47,154 nt of DNA from Bacteroidota bacterium (lineage in GTDB: Bacteria; Bacteroidota; Bacteroidia; Bacteroidales; FEN-979). Where the stretch lies: assembly GCA_016868575.1 (NCBI GenBank), contig VGGL01000009.1:1-47154 (forward strand), given 5' to 3'. Below are positions 9,994 to 18,933 of this stretch, piece after piece (within the stretch, counting starts at the first letter, position 1; each line of letters starts with the position of its first letter). A program made the translations under genes and the position numbers. A model generated the notes under the pieces. It did no database searches, was not told the DNA's origin, and saw nothing but the letters and a program-made list of their open reading frames with translations.

Positions 9994-10100
9994 GGCCAGA
10001 ATATGGATCAGGATAGTGCTAAATAGGTGTTTCAGAGGAGGAGAATGAGGGATGTAACGTGCAAAATGGTGAACTGTAATATACTGCAAATAAATTAGAT

Positions 10101-10108
10101 TATATTTG
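10101..10108 (+). promoter_or_regulatory. Promoter -7 box TATATTTG before the AAA ATPase
   Basis: Perfect TAnnTTTG match, 27 bases before the ATG at 10135. The left arm of a perfect palindrome overlaps its last six bases. Confidence 0.6.
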
Positions 10109-10125
10109 CAATGTTATTGCAAATA
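10103..10125 (+). promoter_or_regulatory. Perfect 10-bp palindrome overlapping the promoter (candidate operator)
   Basis: Arms TATTTGCAAT (10103-10112) and ATTGCAAATA (10116-10125) are exact reverse complements around the 3-base spacer GTT. A third half-site, TGCAAATA, lies at 10085-10092. The position over the -7 box and probable transcription start suits a repressor site for the downstream ATPase gene. The cognate regulator is not identified. Confidence 0.55.
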
Positions 10126-10134
10126 AAATGAGTC

Positions 10135-11397
10135 ATGATAAATTTTAAACAGGTTCTGTCCGATCAAAAGGAAGAGTTAACCAGATTGAATCTCAACTCG
10201 TTGATTCCAAGAGAGGCTGAGCAGCTGTGGAAAAAAGAGACCGGTTTGATCAGGATTATTACAGGGGTCAGGAGATCAGGAAAATCTACATTGGCGTTAC
10301 AACAATTGGCTGCCACACAATTTGCCTATGTGAATTTTGATGATGAGCGGCTGACCGGCCTGAGATCTGAAGAACTAAATGAACTGCTGACTGCTGTTTA
10401 CGAAGTTTATGGTGATATTACCTGCTTCTTTTTTGATGAAATTCAAAACACCCCCAACTGGAGTTTGTTTGTGAACCGCTTGAAGAGAGCAGGAAACAGG
10501 GTCATTGTCACTGGGTCGAATTCAAAGTTGCTAAGCGCCGAACTTGCTACGCATCTGACAGGACGGTTCACTACCATTGAATTGTTCCCGTTCTCATTTA
10601 GTGAATTTCTGGTTGCAAAAACCGAAGTCAATCGAGCTGAAACGACACGCGAAAAGGGAATCATAAAAAGCAAGTTCGAAGAATATAGCCTGATAGGCGG
10701 ATTTCCTGAAATCATCAAAGGTGAAGAACCCATTTCTTATGCCCGCGACCTGTTCTATTCGATTATCAACCGCGACATCCTTTTCCGGCACAAAATCAAT
10801 CATACAAGAGCCTTTAAGGATCTTGCTGCATTCCTGGTTTTAAATACAGGCAAAGAGATTAGCTTCAACAGGTTAAAGAACATTTTCTCCCTGGGGAGCG
10901 CCCATACGGCGCGAAATTATGTTGCCTTTCTCGAAGAGGCTTATCTTATCTCAACCATCGGAAAATTTTCATACAAGCATCAGGAAACTCTCCGGTACCG
11001 GAAATCCTATGTCATCGATATTGCATTTTACCGGTCACTCATGCCTGCCGGTTCACCAAACACAGGGTTTGTATATGAAACCCTGGTATTTCAGCATCTC
11101 TTCCGCTTTAGACAAACACTGGGAATCGAGCTATTTTATTACAAAGGAAAACGCGAGGTTGATTTTGTGGTAAAACGTCCCGATGGCGCCCTGAAACTCA
11201 TCCAGGTTTGCCAGGATCTTATGGCGCCAGGAACCATGAAGCGGGAAGTAAATGGCTTGCTTGAAGCATCTGAAATTCTTCGTTCCGATGATCTTACCAT
11301 TATTAATGACCACCTGGCCGAAATCAAAACGATAGAGAACAAAAAGATAAGGTTTGTGCCGTTGATTGACTGTTTGAGCCATGATGACATATTGTGA
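10135..11397 (+). CDS. AAA_14 / DUF4143 family ATPase
   Basis: A 420-residue protein of the AAA_14-DUF4143 class. Walker A is GVRRSGKST at residues 44-52; Walker B is CFFFDEIQ with Asp101-Glu102; sensor-1-like VTGSNSKLL follows. A winged-helix-like stretch (ISFNRLKNIFSLGSAHTARN) sits in the middle. The C-terminal DUF4143 part has YYKGKREVDFVVKR then IQV, resembling the core of PD-(D/E)XK nuclease folds. These proteins are abundant and mobile in Bacteroidota and archaea, and their role is unsettled (suggested links to DNA handling or toxin-like functions). It stands alone, and the winged helix could bind the upstream palindrome, though that is speculation. Confidence 0.88.
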   Translation: MINFKQVLSDQKEELTRLNLNSLIPREAEQLWKKETGLIRIITGVRRSGKSTLALQQLAATQFAYVNFDDERLTGLRSEELNELLTAVYEVYGDITCFFFDEIQNTPNWSLFVNRLKRAGNRVIVTGSNSKLLSAELATHLTGRFTTIELFPFSFSEFLVAKTEVNRAETTREKGIIKSKFEEYSLIGGFPEIIKGEEPISYARDLFYSIINRDILFRHKINHTRAFKDLAAFLVLNTGKEISFNRLKNIFSLGSAHTARNYVAFLEEAYLISTIGKFSYKHQETLRYRKSYVIDIAFYRSLMPAGSPNTGFVYETLVFQHLFRFRQTLGIELFYYKGKREVDFVVKRPDGALKLIQVCQDLMAPGTMKREVNGLLEASEILRSDDLTIINDHLAEIKTIENKKIRFVPLIDCLSHDDIL

Positions 11398-11497
11398 GCC
11401 GACAACCTGAAATTGATCGGCCTTCCCATTTCGTTGATCAATATGCACCTACTCAAGTGGATTTGTCGAAGTTCCTTCCTCCCCATCCGATCAATAT

Positions 11498-11554
11498 CCC
11501 CTGACTTCAGTCCGGGGCATACCAAAGCATTATCCTACTGGGCTTTAGCCCAAG
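11498..11554. repeat. Pair of REP-like short palindromes
   Basis: The first palindrome (11498-11517) has CCCCTGACT pairing imperfectly with AGTCCGGGG. The second (11540-11551) is GGGCTTTAGCCC, with GGGCT and AGCCC arms. Paired GGGCT(T/A)AGCCC-type and GACT-AGTC hairpins resemble intergenic REP sequences associated with RAYT (REP-associated tyrosine) transposases. No RAYT gene lies in this window. Confidence 0.5.
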
Positions 11555-11625
11555 TTCCATAAAGCCAGTACCATAAAAATTGCAGAACATCATTTCATTT
11601 CGGTCTATCGTATTGAATTGTATTA

Positions 11626-11633
11626 TATCTTTG
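11626..11633 (+). promoter_or_regulatory. Promoter -7 box TATCTTTG in the pre-MATE spacer
   Basis: Perfect TAnnTTTG match. It could give the MATE gene a ~185-base leader, or drive the tiny reading frame 20 bases downstream. Confidence 0.45.
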
Positions 11634-11652
11634 TCCAAAATTTGAGAAGCCG

Positions 11653-11712
11653 ATGAAAACCATTGCTGTATTCCCCCTCTTGGTCCCGGTGTGCACCCCC
11701 CTGCACGCCTGA
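11653..11712 (+). CDS. Possible 19-residue leader peptide or gene remnant
   Basis: The ATG lies 20 bases after a perfect -7 box, the spacing seen for real genes in this window. The product (MKTIAVFPLLVPVCTPLHA) is hydrophobic with no recognised family. It may be a true small peptide, a leader for the MATE gene, or the start of a decayed exported protein. Confidence 0.2.
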   Translation: MKTIAVFPLLVPVCTPLHA

Positions 11713-11821
11713 CACGGCTTTTCATTCCACAGCATCTCCCCAAATATGATCAAACCTGAGGACGTGGATGAAGGCCACGAACCTGAAGTTTATTTATTGT
11801 TTACCATGATACAAGAAAGAG

Positions 11822-13240
11822 ATGAACCTTCAAAAAGAAATAGTAAAAAGCAGGCTGAAACAACTGCTGAAAGACCTGAAAGAGGCCATTGCCGGCACAG
11901 ATCAGGACTTCACCACCGGTAAGCTGGGACGCGCCATTTTTCTGCTATCTGTTCCCATGGCGCTGGAGATGCTGATGGAGTCGGTATTTGCCGTGGTAGA
12001 TATCTTCTTTGTTTCGAAACTAGGTGCTGATGCCATCGCAACGGTCGGGATCACCGAGTCGCTGCTAACCCTTGTTTATGCCCTGGGACTGGGACTTGGA
12101 ACAGCCGCCACCTCGATCATTTCCCGGCGGATCGGGGAGAAAAACCCGGAAGCGGCATCCGTAGCTGCATTCCAGGCGATCCTGCTGGGTATCGGGGTGT
12201 CTGTTATCCTCGCCATCCCCGGTATTTTTTATTCCCGGTTCCTGTTACAGGCCATGGGAGCCTCAGCTATCATTATTGAAGAGATGTGGGGCTACATGGC
12301 GGTTGCATTGGGAGGAAATGTGGTGATCATGCTGTTGTTCATCATCAATGCCGTTTTCCGGAGTGCAGGTGATGCCGCCATCTCCATGCGGGTGCTCTGG
12401 ATCGCCAACCTGATCAATATTTTCCTGGATCCGATGCTGATCTTCGGGATCGGACCATTTCCGGAGATGGGTGTTGCCGGCGCTGCTGTAGCCACTACCA
12501 CAGGGCGCGGTATCGCTGTGATCATTCAGTTTTATTTATTATTCCGGGGAAGGCGCCGGGTGACTTTGGCGGTCCATCACCTGAAGCCGGATTGGAAAGT
12601 AATGGGTTTGATGATCCGGCTTTCGCTCGGCGGTATCGGCCAAAACATTATTGCTACTTCAAGTTGGATTGGCCTGGTGAGGATCATCTCGATGTTCGGA
12701 AGTGTGGTGGTGGCAGGATATACCATTGCCATCCGGATCATTGTCTTTGTATTGCTCCCTTCCTGGGGTCTGAGCAATGCAGCATCCACATTAACAGGGC
12801 AGAACCTGGGTGCGAAAAAGCCTGAACGCGCTGAGCGTGCGGTTTACGTGACAGGCCTTGTGAATGTATTTTTTCTTGGTATAGTAGGGATTATCCTGGC
12901 TGTTTTCAGTCGTTCGTTTGTCATGCTGTTCACCGACAGTGAAGCGATCATTTCGGCTGGTACCAATGCTTTGAGGATCATCAGTTATGGATTTGCAGCC
13001 TATGGCTTTGGGATGGTGATGGTAAATGCGCTGAATGGCGCCGGGGATACAGCAACACCCATGATCATCAACATTTTTTGCTTCTGGTTGTTGGAGATTC
13101 CGCTGGCATATCTCCTGGCCATTCCGTTGAAGCTTGAATCCACCGGGATTTTCATGGCCATTGTGGCTGCAGAAACGACGATGACATTGGTGGCCTGGAT
13201 GGTGTTCCGGCAAGGGAAATGGAAGACCAGGAAAGTCTGA
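11822..13240 (+). CDS. MATE-family multidrug/Na+ antiporter
   Basis: A 472-residue protein with about twelve membrane segments in two repeats of six, the MATE architecture. The first half starts FLLSVPMALEMLMESVFAVVD with a VDIFFVSKLGADA loop. The second half starts MIRLSLGGIGQNIIATSSW. Shared internal motifs include GAAVATTTGRG and NALNGAGDTATPM. MATE proteins export cationic drugs and other organics across the inner membrane using Na+ or H+ gradients; the substrate cannot be told here. About 35 hydrophilic residues precede the first helix, longer than usual but starting at the only nearby ATG with a purine-rich site. Confidence 0.92.
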   Translation: MNLQKEIVKSRLKQLLKDLKEAIAGTDQDFTTGKLGRAIFLLSVPMALEMLMESVFAVVDIFFVSKLGADAIATVGITESLLTLVYALGLGLGTAATSIISRRIGEKNPEAASVAAFQAILLGIGVSVILAIPGIFYSRFLLQAMGASAIIIEEMWGYMAVALGGNVVIMLLFIINAVFRSAGDAAISMRVLWIANLINIFLDPMLIFGIGPFPEMGVAGAAVATTTGRGIAVIIQFYLLFRGRRRVTLAVHHLKPDWKVMGLMIRLSLGGIGQNIIATSSWIGLVRIISMFGSVVVAGYTIAIRIIVFVLLPSWGLSNAASTLTGQNLGAKKPERAERAVYVTGLVNVFFLGIVGIILAVFSRSFVMLFTDSEAIISAGTNALRIISYGFAAYGFGMVMVNALNGAGDTATPMIINIFCFWLLEIPLAYLLAIPLKLESTGIFMAIVAAETTMTLVAWMVFRQGKWKTRKV

Positions 13241-13309
13241 TTTATGGAATTATAGCGGAAGAATTCGGAGATCTGACGCTGGGAAGTGAATAGGGATGAG
13301 AGTAGAGAA

Positions 13310-13344
13310 AAAAATGAAAAATGAAAAATGAAAAATGAAAAATG
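13310..13344. repeat. Five tandem copies of the heptamer AAAAATG
   Basis: Five uninterrupted 7-base units lie between the convergent ends of the MATE and fabH genes, followed by degenerate GAAGAGTGAAG. The surrounding 150 bases contain no gene. Units of seven would shift a frame if coding, but both flanking genes have already stopped. Confidence 0.85.
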
Positions 13345-13390
13345 AAGAGTGAAGAGCTATCCTAAAAATCGGAAATCGGAAATTGAATAT

Positions 13391-14383
13391 CTAATAGGCC
13401 CATTTCACCCAGATCGATCCCCAGGTGAACCCGCCCCCAAAAGCAGCGAGAATGATGTTATCTCCTTTGTGAAGGCGTTTTTCCCATTCCCAGAGGCAAA
13501 GAGGGATGGTAGCGGCAGTGGTGTTGCCGTATTTATCAATATTGATCATCACCTGGTCTTTGCTGATGCCCATGCGGCGGGCGGTAGCATCGATGATCCG
13601 CATATTGGCCTGGTGGGGAACAAGCCAGGAAATATCTTCAGATTTAAGGTTATTTTTTTCCATGATCTCGGCGGAAACATCGGCCATTTTGGTTACGGCA
13701 AACTTGAAAACCGATTGACCTTCCTGGAAGACACAATGTTCTTTGGCGTCTATGGTTTCGTATGAAGGAGGACGACGGGATCCGCCGGCTTTCATATGGA
13801 GAAACTCTTCTCCTGAACCATCGGTGCGGAGGATGAAGTCCATAATCCCTTCCTCCCCGGAGGCGGGTTCGAGTAAGACCGCTCCGGCGGCATCTCCAAA
13901 AAGCACGCAGGTATCACGGTTGGTATAGTCAACAATGGCTGACATTTTATCGGCGCCAACCACGATGACTTTCTTATACAAACCACTTTCCACAAACTGG
14001 CAGGCTGTTGCGAGGGCAAAGAGGAATCCGGAGCAGGCAGCGTTGATGTCGTAGCTCCATGCATTTTTAATCCCTGCCTTGTGGCTGATGATGTTCGCTG
14101 TAGCGGGGAAGTGCAGATCAGCTGTGACGGTAGCGCAGATCAACAGTTCGATTTCATCGGGGGAGGTATGGGTTTTTTTCAGCAGTCCTTTGACCGCTTC
14201 TGCAGCCATGTCAGATGTTCCCCGATTCTCTCCTTTCAGGATATGTCGTTCCCGGATGCCGGTACGGCTCAGGATCCATTCATCGGAAGTGTCAACCATC
14301 TGCTCCAACTCTTTGTTGGTCAGCAGATCCGGCGGTACATAACCGTCAATTCCTGTGATGGCTGCCCTGATCTTCATTGACAT
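13391..14383 (-). CDS. fabH: 3-oxoacyl-ACP synthase III (FabH)
   Basis: A 330-residue beta-ketoacyl-ACP synthase III, which starts fatty-acid synthesis by condensing acetyl- or branched acyl-CoA with malonyl-ACP. The catalytic triad is present: Cys117 in NAACSGF, His257 in VPHQANMRI, Asn287 in KYGNTTAAT. The N-terminus [20 protein letters not shown] is typical. Two in-frame ATGs lie six bases apart at 14383 and 14377; either may be used. It is the last gene of the yceD-rpmF-plsX-fabH operon, 32 bases after plsX. Confidence 0.96.
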   Translation of the reverse strand: MSMKIRAAITGIDGYVPPDLLTNKELEQMVDTSDEWILSRTGIRERHILKGENRGTSDMAAEAVKGLLKKTHTSPDEIELLICATVTADLHFPATANIISHKAGIKNAWSYDINAACSGFLFALATACQFVESGLYKKVIVVGADKMSAIVDYTNRDTCVLFGDAAGAVLLEPASGEEGIMDFILRTDGSGEEFLHMKAGGSRRPPSYETIDAKEHCVFQEGQSVFKFAVTKMADVSAEIMEKNNLKSEDISWLVPHQANMRIIDATARRMGISKDQVMINIDKYGNTTAATIPLCLWEWEKRLHKGDNIILAAFGGGFTWGSIWVKWAY

Positions 14384-14415
14384 AACGAGATATCTTGGTT
14401 GAATGAATGTCCAAA

Positions 14416-15372
14416 TTAATTATCGGCTGCGAATTTACGTAAAGCCTGGCGAATTTTTTCGGTGAGACCTGCCTGATGCACATCCCTTGTCAGCAGAATC
14501 ATGTTTTTGATGGCTACCGCGTTGGATATACCATGTCCTACAACCACTGTTTCGTTGATGCCCAGGATCGGGGATCCGCCGTAGAGTTCGTAGTTAAACC
14601 GCTCAAGATAGGAATCCCGGATGCCTCGTTTGGCCAATACCCGGTAGATGGCTTCGCTCTGCTTCAGGATAATATTGCCAATAAAACCATCGCAGACAAA
14701 CACATGAACGGAGTCTTTGAATAAATCCCGGCTCTCAACGTTGCCAACGAAGTGAAAATCCCTGGTACCTTTCATCAATTGATAGACCGACTGGGTCACC
14801 AGGTTTCCTTTCTTCTCTTCGGTACCGATGTTCAGCAAGCCGACATTCGGTTTGGCAATGTGCTGAATATATTTGGCATAGAGTGAGCCAAGGATCCCGA
14901 ACTGGTACAGGACATCAGCTTTGGCATCGGGATTGATCCCAACGTCGATCAGCAGGGAAAGCCCTCCGTTTTCCTTTGGAATAAAGGTCAGGGCACTGGG
15001 ACGGATAATTCCCGGAATCGTATTGACAACATATACGCATCCTACCAGCATGGCTCCGCTGCTGCCGGCGCTTGCAAAGGCATCAATTTCTTTGTGCTTC
15101 AGTAGCCTGAAACCCTCAGCAATGCTGCTATGGGGCTTCTGGTTAAAAGCTTTTGTGGGGGATTCTCCCATCTCAATGACATCCGGGGCATGTACGATGT
15201 CAAACCCGGAAGGATCTGCATGGTATTCTTCCAACAAGGAGAGGATGATCTCCTTCTTGCCGATCAGCACGACCCGATCGGGAGGCTGCAACGCTTCCCG
15301 CGCAAGGATGGCACCCTTGATGGTTTCTACCGGTGCAAAGTCACCGCCAAAAACATCCAGACCAATTTTCAT
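14416..15372 (-). CDS. plsX: Phosphate acyltransferase PlsX
   Basis: A 318-residue protein that makes acyl-phosphate from acyl-ACP, the first step of membrane phospholipid synthesis by the PlsX-PlsY route. Diagnostic stretches are [20 protein letters not shown] at the N-terminus, SSGAMLVGC, and [17 protein letters not shown]. It starts 11 bases after rpmF and precedes fabH, an arrangement conserved across bacteria. Confidence 0.96.
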   Translation of the reverse strand: MKIGLDVFGGDFAPVETIKGAILAREALQPPDRVVLIGKKEIILSLLEEYHADPSGFDIVHAPDVIEMGESPTKAFNQKPHSSIAEGFRLLKHKEIDAFASAGSSGAMLVGCVYVVNTIPGIIRPSALTFIPKENGGLSLLIDVGINPDAKADVLYQFGILGSLYAKYIQHIAKPNVGLLNIGTEEKKGNLVTQSVYQLMKGTRDFHFVGNVESRDLFKDSVHVFVCDGFIGNIILKQSEAIYRVLAKRGIRDSYLERFNYELYGGSPILGINETVVVGHGISNAVAIKNMILLTRDVHQAGLTEKIRQALRKFAADN

Positions 15373-15383
15373 CGTTGGCAGTC

Positions 15384-15569
15384 TTATTCAGCAGCTGATT
15401 TCTCGATGGCCTTTTTACCTCTGTATGTTCCGCATTCCGGACATACCCGGTGAAGCTCCACCGGTGACTTGCATTCCGGGCAAAGATACATGGGAGGAAC
15501 CGTAGCTTTATCGTGCGTTCTTCTTTTGTCTCTGCGGGTTTTGGAGATTTTTCGTTTGGGATGTGGCAT
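15384..15569 (-). CDS. rpmF: 50S ribosomal protein L32
   Basis: A 61-residue protein with the L32 pattern: [17 protein letters not shown] at the N-terminus and a zinc ribbon formed by CPEC (residues 30-33) and CPEC (43-46), so this is the zinc-binding form. It lies between yceD and plsX, its usual place. Confidence 0.97.
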   Translation of the reverse strand: MPHPKRKISKTRRDKRRTHDKATVPPMYLCPECKSPVELHRVCPECGTYRGKKAIEKSAAE

Positions 15570-15606
15570 CGCTATTAATTATAAATTATAAATTATTAAA
15601 TATAAG

Positions 15607-16152
15607 TCACTTAGAAGTTGAACTGTCCTTTTTTTTTTGGCTGTTTTTTAATGTCTTTAGTACATTCCATCGCTCGTCCATTGTTTTGTGGGTTGACAAG
15701 TGTTCGAGCTTATCAAGAACCGCAGGATTACAAGTTGGATGGCCAGTGTCATCATCGGGATGGATCCGCCTCATCGGGATAAGCAGATGAATATATTCGT
15801 AGAGATAAGGTGCGAGATTGATCTGCTTCGTTTCAAAGGGAAGAAAAACCACCTCTTCATCTTCTCCGACAGTGTCGGCAAACTTTACAATGAGTTGTTC
15901 ATTCCCCTTTATTGGCTGATCATAAAAATCATAACAACGGTCGCAATGCAGATGAACCGTACCTTTAATATTGAAATCCAGGATCTGCATCCCCTCCTTC
16001 TTCTCCAATTGAACATCCACTCCAATCTGACCTGACTTCACTTCCGATTCCTCAAAAAGCTCAAAAAAAGACTCATCTATCGCATAGGTATAATGATGCA
16101 TACCCGGCTTAAGTCCTCCAAAATGAAGATGATATGGTTTCGTTTTATCCAT
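15607..16152 (-). CDS. YceD / DUF177 family protein
   Basis: A 181-residue YceD-family protein. It carries the family's central CDRC motif (LHCDRCYDFYDQPI), a possible metal-binding pair, and the acidic VFLPFETKQINLAPYLYEYI segment. YceD is linked with rpmF in most bacteria, and a plant/bacterial homologue affects 23S rRNA accumulation, so a ribosome-assembly role is likely. It is the first gene of the operon. The tail is Lys/Ser-rich, and 37 bases containing AT-rich ATTATAAATTATAAATT separate it from rpmF. Confidence 0.88.
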   Translation of the reverse strand: MDKTKPYHLHFGGLKPGMHHYTYAIDESFFELFEESEVKSGQIGVDVQLEKKEGMQILDFNIKGTVHLHCDRCYDFYDQPIKGNEQLIVKFADTVGEDEEVVFLPFETKQINLAPYLYEYIHLLIPMRRIHPDDDTGHPTCNPAVLDKLEHLSTHKTMDERWNVLKTLKNSQKKKDSSTSK

Positions 16153-16172
16153 CCTTAAGATGAAAAAGGTTG

Positions 16173-16180
16173 CAAAATTA
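16173..16180 (-). promoter_or_regulatory. Promoter -7 box TAATTTTG for the yceD-rpmF-plsX-fabH operon
   Basis: Perfect TAnnTTTG on the minus strand, 21 bases before the yceD ATG at 16152. It is back to back with the proline dehydrogenase promoter, 27 bases apart. Confidence 0.65.
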
Positions 16181-16207
16181 CAAAACTTTATGATATCAAA
16201 AAAGTAC

Positions 16208-16215
16208 TACTTTTG
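16208..16215 (+). promoter_or_regulatory. Promoter -7 box TACTTTTG for proline dehydrogenase
   Basis: Perfect TAnnTTTG match, 20 bases before the ATG at 16235. It excludes the ATGs at 16160 and 16190, which lie upstream of it. Confidence 0.65.
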
Positions 16216-16234
16216 CCCATCAATATTTCCTGCC

Positions 16235-17146
16235 ATGTTCAATAAAATGATTGCTTCCATCCTGCCTTACATGCCAAAGAAGCTGGTATGGATTTTTTCA
16301 CGAAAATACATTGCCGGAGAGACCATTGAAGATGCCATCAGGGTTTCGAAGGAGCTTAATACCCAGGGAATTCTGGTAACCATCGACCTGCTGGGTGAAT
16401 ATATCACCAAACTGGAAGAAGCGACAACCAACAAGGAGACCTATCTCTGGATCATCGATACCATTGAGAAAGCAAAGATCAACGGGAATTATTCACTGAA
16501 GCCGACCATGTTCGGACTGCTGATCGATCCGGAAGTATGTTATCAAAATATCCGGGAGATCGTCCTGAAAGCAGCCTCCTACAACACATTCATCCGGGTT
16601 GACATGGAAGATTCCCGGTGTACCGATCTGGAGATCACCCTTTTCAGAAGATTGAAAGCGGAATTCCCCAAAAACGTCGGATTGGTTTTCCAGGCTTATT
16701 TGAAAAGAACGCTGCAGGACATGAAAAACCTGATGGATATTCATACATCGGAAATCCCACTGAAATACCGCCTTTGCAAGGGTATCTACATTGAACCGGC
16801 CGAAATTGCCTACAAACAATATGAAGAGGTCAACAAACATTTTCTTGAAGACCTTGAATTCATGTTCCAGAATGGTTTATATCCGGGCATTGCCACACAT
16901 GATAAACCGCTTGTGGAAGGGTCGTACAAACTGATTGAAAAATACCAGGTGCCGAAGGAAAAATATGAGTTCCAGATGTTGTATGGGGTGACGCCTGAGC
17001 TGCGCAATTCGATCGTCAGCAAGGGGCACCGGATGAGGGTTTACATTCCGTTTGGCAAGCAATGGTTTGGCTATTCTACCCGCCGGCTGAAAGAGAACCC
17101 GAAAATCGCTTCCCACATCATCAAAGCCCTGTTCATTAAGGGTTAG
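16235..17146 (+). CDS. Proline dehydrogenase (monofunctional)
   Basis: A 303-residue FAD-dependent PRODH barrel that oxidises proline to pyrroline-5-carboxylate and passes electrons to the respiratory chain. Recognisable stretches are FIRVDMEDS, KYRLCKGIYIEPAEIAYK, GIATHD, EFQMLYGV and the C-terminal RVYIPFGKQWFGYSTRRLKE with its paired arginines for substrate carboxylate. The length matches the compact single-domain form rather than the large PutA fusion. The start is set by a promoter box at 16208. It ends 16 bases from the convergent gene at 17163. No pyrroline-5-carboxylate dehydrogenase gene is nearby. Confidence 0.92.
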   Translation: MFNKMIASILPYMPKKLVWIFSRKYIAGETIEDAIRVSKELNTQGILVTIDLLGEYITKLEEATTNKETYLWIIDTIEKAKINGNYSLKPTMFGLLIDPEVCYQNIREIVLKAASYNTFIRVDMEDSRCTDLEITLFRRLKAEFPKNVGLVFQAYLKRTLQDMKNLMDIHTSEIPLKYRLCKGIYIEPAEIAYKQYEEVNKHFLEDLEFMFQNGLYPGIATHDKPLVEGSYKLIEKYQVPKEKYEFQMLYGVTPELRNSIVSKGHRMRVYIPFGKQWFGYSTRRLKENPKIASHIIKALFIKG

Positions 17147-17162
17147 GTAGTCGCGCCCTGGC

Positions 17163-18089
17163 TTAAAAAGCATATGTGAAGCCAAAGGAAAGGAGGTTCT
17201 CCCATTGCACTTTCCGGCTGTTCTCCTTTTCATATATAATTCTGGTTTTTAGCGTTATACATACATTTTTTCCGACATTCAGGAGGATCTTGTTTTCCGC
17301 ATTCAGATCCATCGCCTTTTGATAGTTTTTAAAAAGATGAACATCAACATACCATTTGTGCTTTTCTGAAAAAGTACGGTCAACGGTCATCCTGAAACTG
17401 AGTCCATATTCAAAATGATACTTTCTGCCTTGCTCAACGCCCCATAATAAATGGGTATTCTTTTCTGTGTAAACCCGGTTGTTCAGCATCCCGGTCAGTT
17501 TGCCGCTGGTAATCCCAACTGAAAACCTGAACCAGTCAATGGTTGCATATTGGAAGCCTGCTGAGATATTCCATACCAAGGGCGTACAAAAGGAGGCATC
17601 CAGGACTTTCTGAAGTTTTCCACTCGTATCAGGCATCAAATCATACCGGTTAAAAAGCGCTGTAGAGAAGTCTGAATCAAGGAGGAACGTAAAGAAGCGG
17701 GTGATGTTCACGGAGAGGTTTGCTTTCCAGTGGTTCTCATCCGGTCTTACCTGGTAAGTACTGTCAATGATGCAGAAAACACCAATGTTGGATTGGATTT
17801 CCTGATTAAATTTGAGTTTACCGGGTTTATCAGCCAGGATACCATACCTTATATCCTGGATGAAATGTATCTGTAGAAGATCCTGATTTACATGGCTGTT
17901 AATGTATTGCTGGAGATTGGCAGAAACCACATAGTTAAATGAAGGGCTAATGCTATAAAGAATCTCTGCCGGCGGCCAGGCCACAGGTTCCAGCTTTCTT
18001 TTAAGGATCGCCGTGTCTTTTGCTCCCGGCAAAACATTCAAAAACAGCATCATGCAACAAATTCCAACCCTGCACCCATTTCCCCTCAC
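17163..18089 (-). CDS. Predicted outer-membrane beta-barrel protein, unknown function
   Basis: About 308 residues from a GTG at 18089; ATG pairs at 18053/18050 are plausible alternatives that shorten the signal sequence. Alternating aromatic/polar strands run through the protein (LLSFGFTYAF at the end, FEYGLSFRMTVDR, WKANLSVNITRFFTFLL). It finishes in phenylalanine, the usual C-terminal signal of BAM-assembled barrels. It resembles DUF3078-type Bacteroidota barrel proteins, but the family is not certain. Its neighbours are also exported proteins of unknown role. Confidence 0.6.
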   Translation of the reverse strand: MRGNGCRVGICCMMLFLNVLPGAKDTAILKRKLEPVAWPPAEILYSISPSFNYVVSANLQQYINSHVNQDLLQIHFIQDIRYGILADKPGKLKFNQEIQSNIGVFCIIDSTYQVRPDENHWKANLSVNITRFFTFLLDSDFSTALFNRYDLMPDTSGKLQKVLDASFCTPLVWNISAGFQYATIDWFRFSVGITSGKLTGMLNNRVYTEKNTHLLWGVEQGRKYHFEYGLSFRMTVDRTFSEKHKWYVDVHLFKNYQKAMDLNAENKILLNVGKNVCITLKTRIIYEKENSRKVQWENLLSFGFTYAF

Positions 18090-18167
18090 CCTTCACGATG
18101 GTATCAGATTATTGTTAGCTCAATCACTACCGGGATTGTCTAATTTTCTCCATGGATAAATGGTTCC

Positions 18168-18779
18168 TCATTTGATCTTCAGACGGTTGCTTTCACTCAG
18201 GTTCCATTCTTTCTGCATGTCGATATTCAGGAAAAATACAACCACTTTTGCTTTTGTATTTTGTCTGGCAACCTCCTCCACAATGAACTGGCGTTCATTG
18301 TACTGCCCCAGGAACTTCCCCCATGTGACCAAAGCGATGAAATCCCATGAATCTGGATCAAAGATGTCTTCCTGAAAGTCAAATAATGGTATTAGGTGCT
18401 TTACGAGGGCCTGGATTTTATGGGTGGAGTCAACCTCATAGACGGTATCGTTTTTCAGATGAGAGATATAGTATCCTCCCGACCATTGGCATTTATTGGG
18501 ATCCCATATTTTACTAAGCAAGCCTTTTTGACTGTAAATAGTTGTAGAAATGATTTGTTTGTGTGCAAGAGAATCCCAGAGATAGTTCAGGTAGCTTACC
18601 GAATCAGCAAAAATATAATTGTGATGCCGGGGATAGCTCTTTTCTGCCAGGAATGCCCTTAATGTTTCAGTGGTTTCTTCCCGTGGATCATGCATCCCAT
18701 ACTTCCTGTAAATGATCTGCTTGCAGCCTGCCAATGTTATGACCAGGCAGATGATGAGAACGAATGTCACGTTTTTCAT
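18168..18779 (-). CDS. Predicted lipoprotein, unknown function
   Basis: A 203-residue protein with a lipoprotein signal peptide: KNVTFVLIICLVITLAGC, Cys19 lipidated. The mature part is mixed alpha/beta (WDFIALVTWGKFLGQYNERQ, AKVVVFFLNIDMQKEWNLSE) with no recognised domain. It follows the purine-rich GAAGGTT. It may share a transcript with the barrel gene at 17163 (78-base gap). Confidence 0.65.
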   Translation of the reverse strand: MKNVTFVLIICLVITLAGCKQIIYRKYGMHDPREETTETLRAFLAEKSYPRHHNYIFADSVSYLNYLWDSLAHKQIISTTIYSQKGLLSKIWDPNKCQWSGGYYISHLKNDTVYEVDSTHKIQALVKHLIPLFDFQEDIFDPDSWDFIALVTWGKFLGQYNERQFIVEEVARQNTKAKVVVFFLNIDMQKEWNLSESNRLKIK

Positions 18780-18933
18780 AACCTTCGGGTGTTTGTTTTT
18801 GTTGTGGAATGAATTTATTGGTTTTTGAGGATCATCAGTCGAAAATATTAAAACTCAGGGAGAGAAGGCAAAGACGCATTGCCTGATCAATAATAAATTC
18901 TAGCTTTTGCGCCCTTGCCATCTTTCATCTGTT

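Larger units (their letters stand above)
11398..11821. other. 424-base intergenic region with REP-like hairpins and an isolated promoter
   Basis: No conserved protein is recognised between the ATPase and MATE genes. The stretch holds two short REP-like hairpins (11498-11554), a perfect TAnnTTTG box (11626-11633) and a 19-codon reading frame (11653-11712) at the usual distance from that box. Downstream to 11821 nothing else was seen apart from an AGAAAGAG purine stretch just before the MATE start. Confidence 0.6.

Noticed and set aside
11746-11915. Open frame starting MIKPEDVDEGHEPEV before the MATE gene
   Set aside because: It runs into the MATE coding region in another frame and has no promoter or family match.
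13310-13344. CRISPR array
   Set aside because: Units are seven bases with no spacers; a simple tandem repeat.
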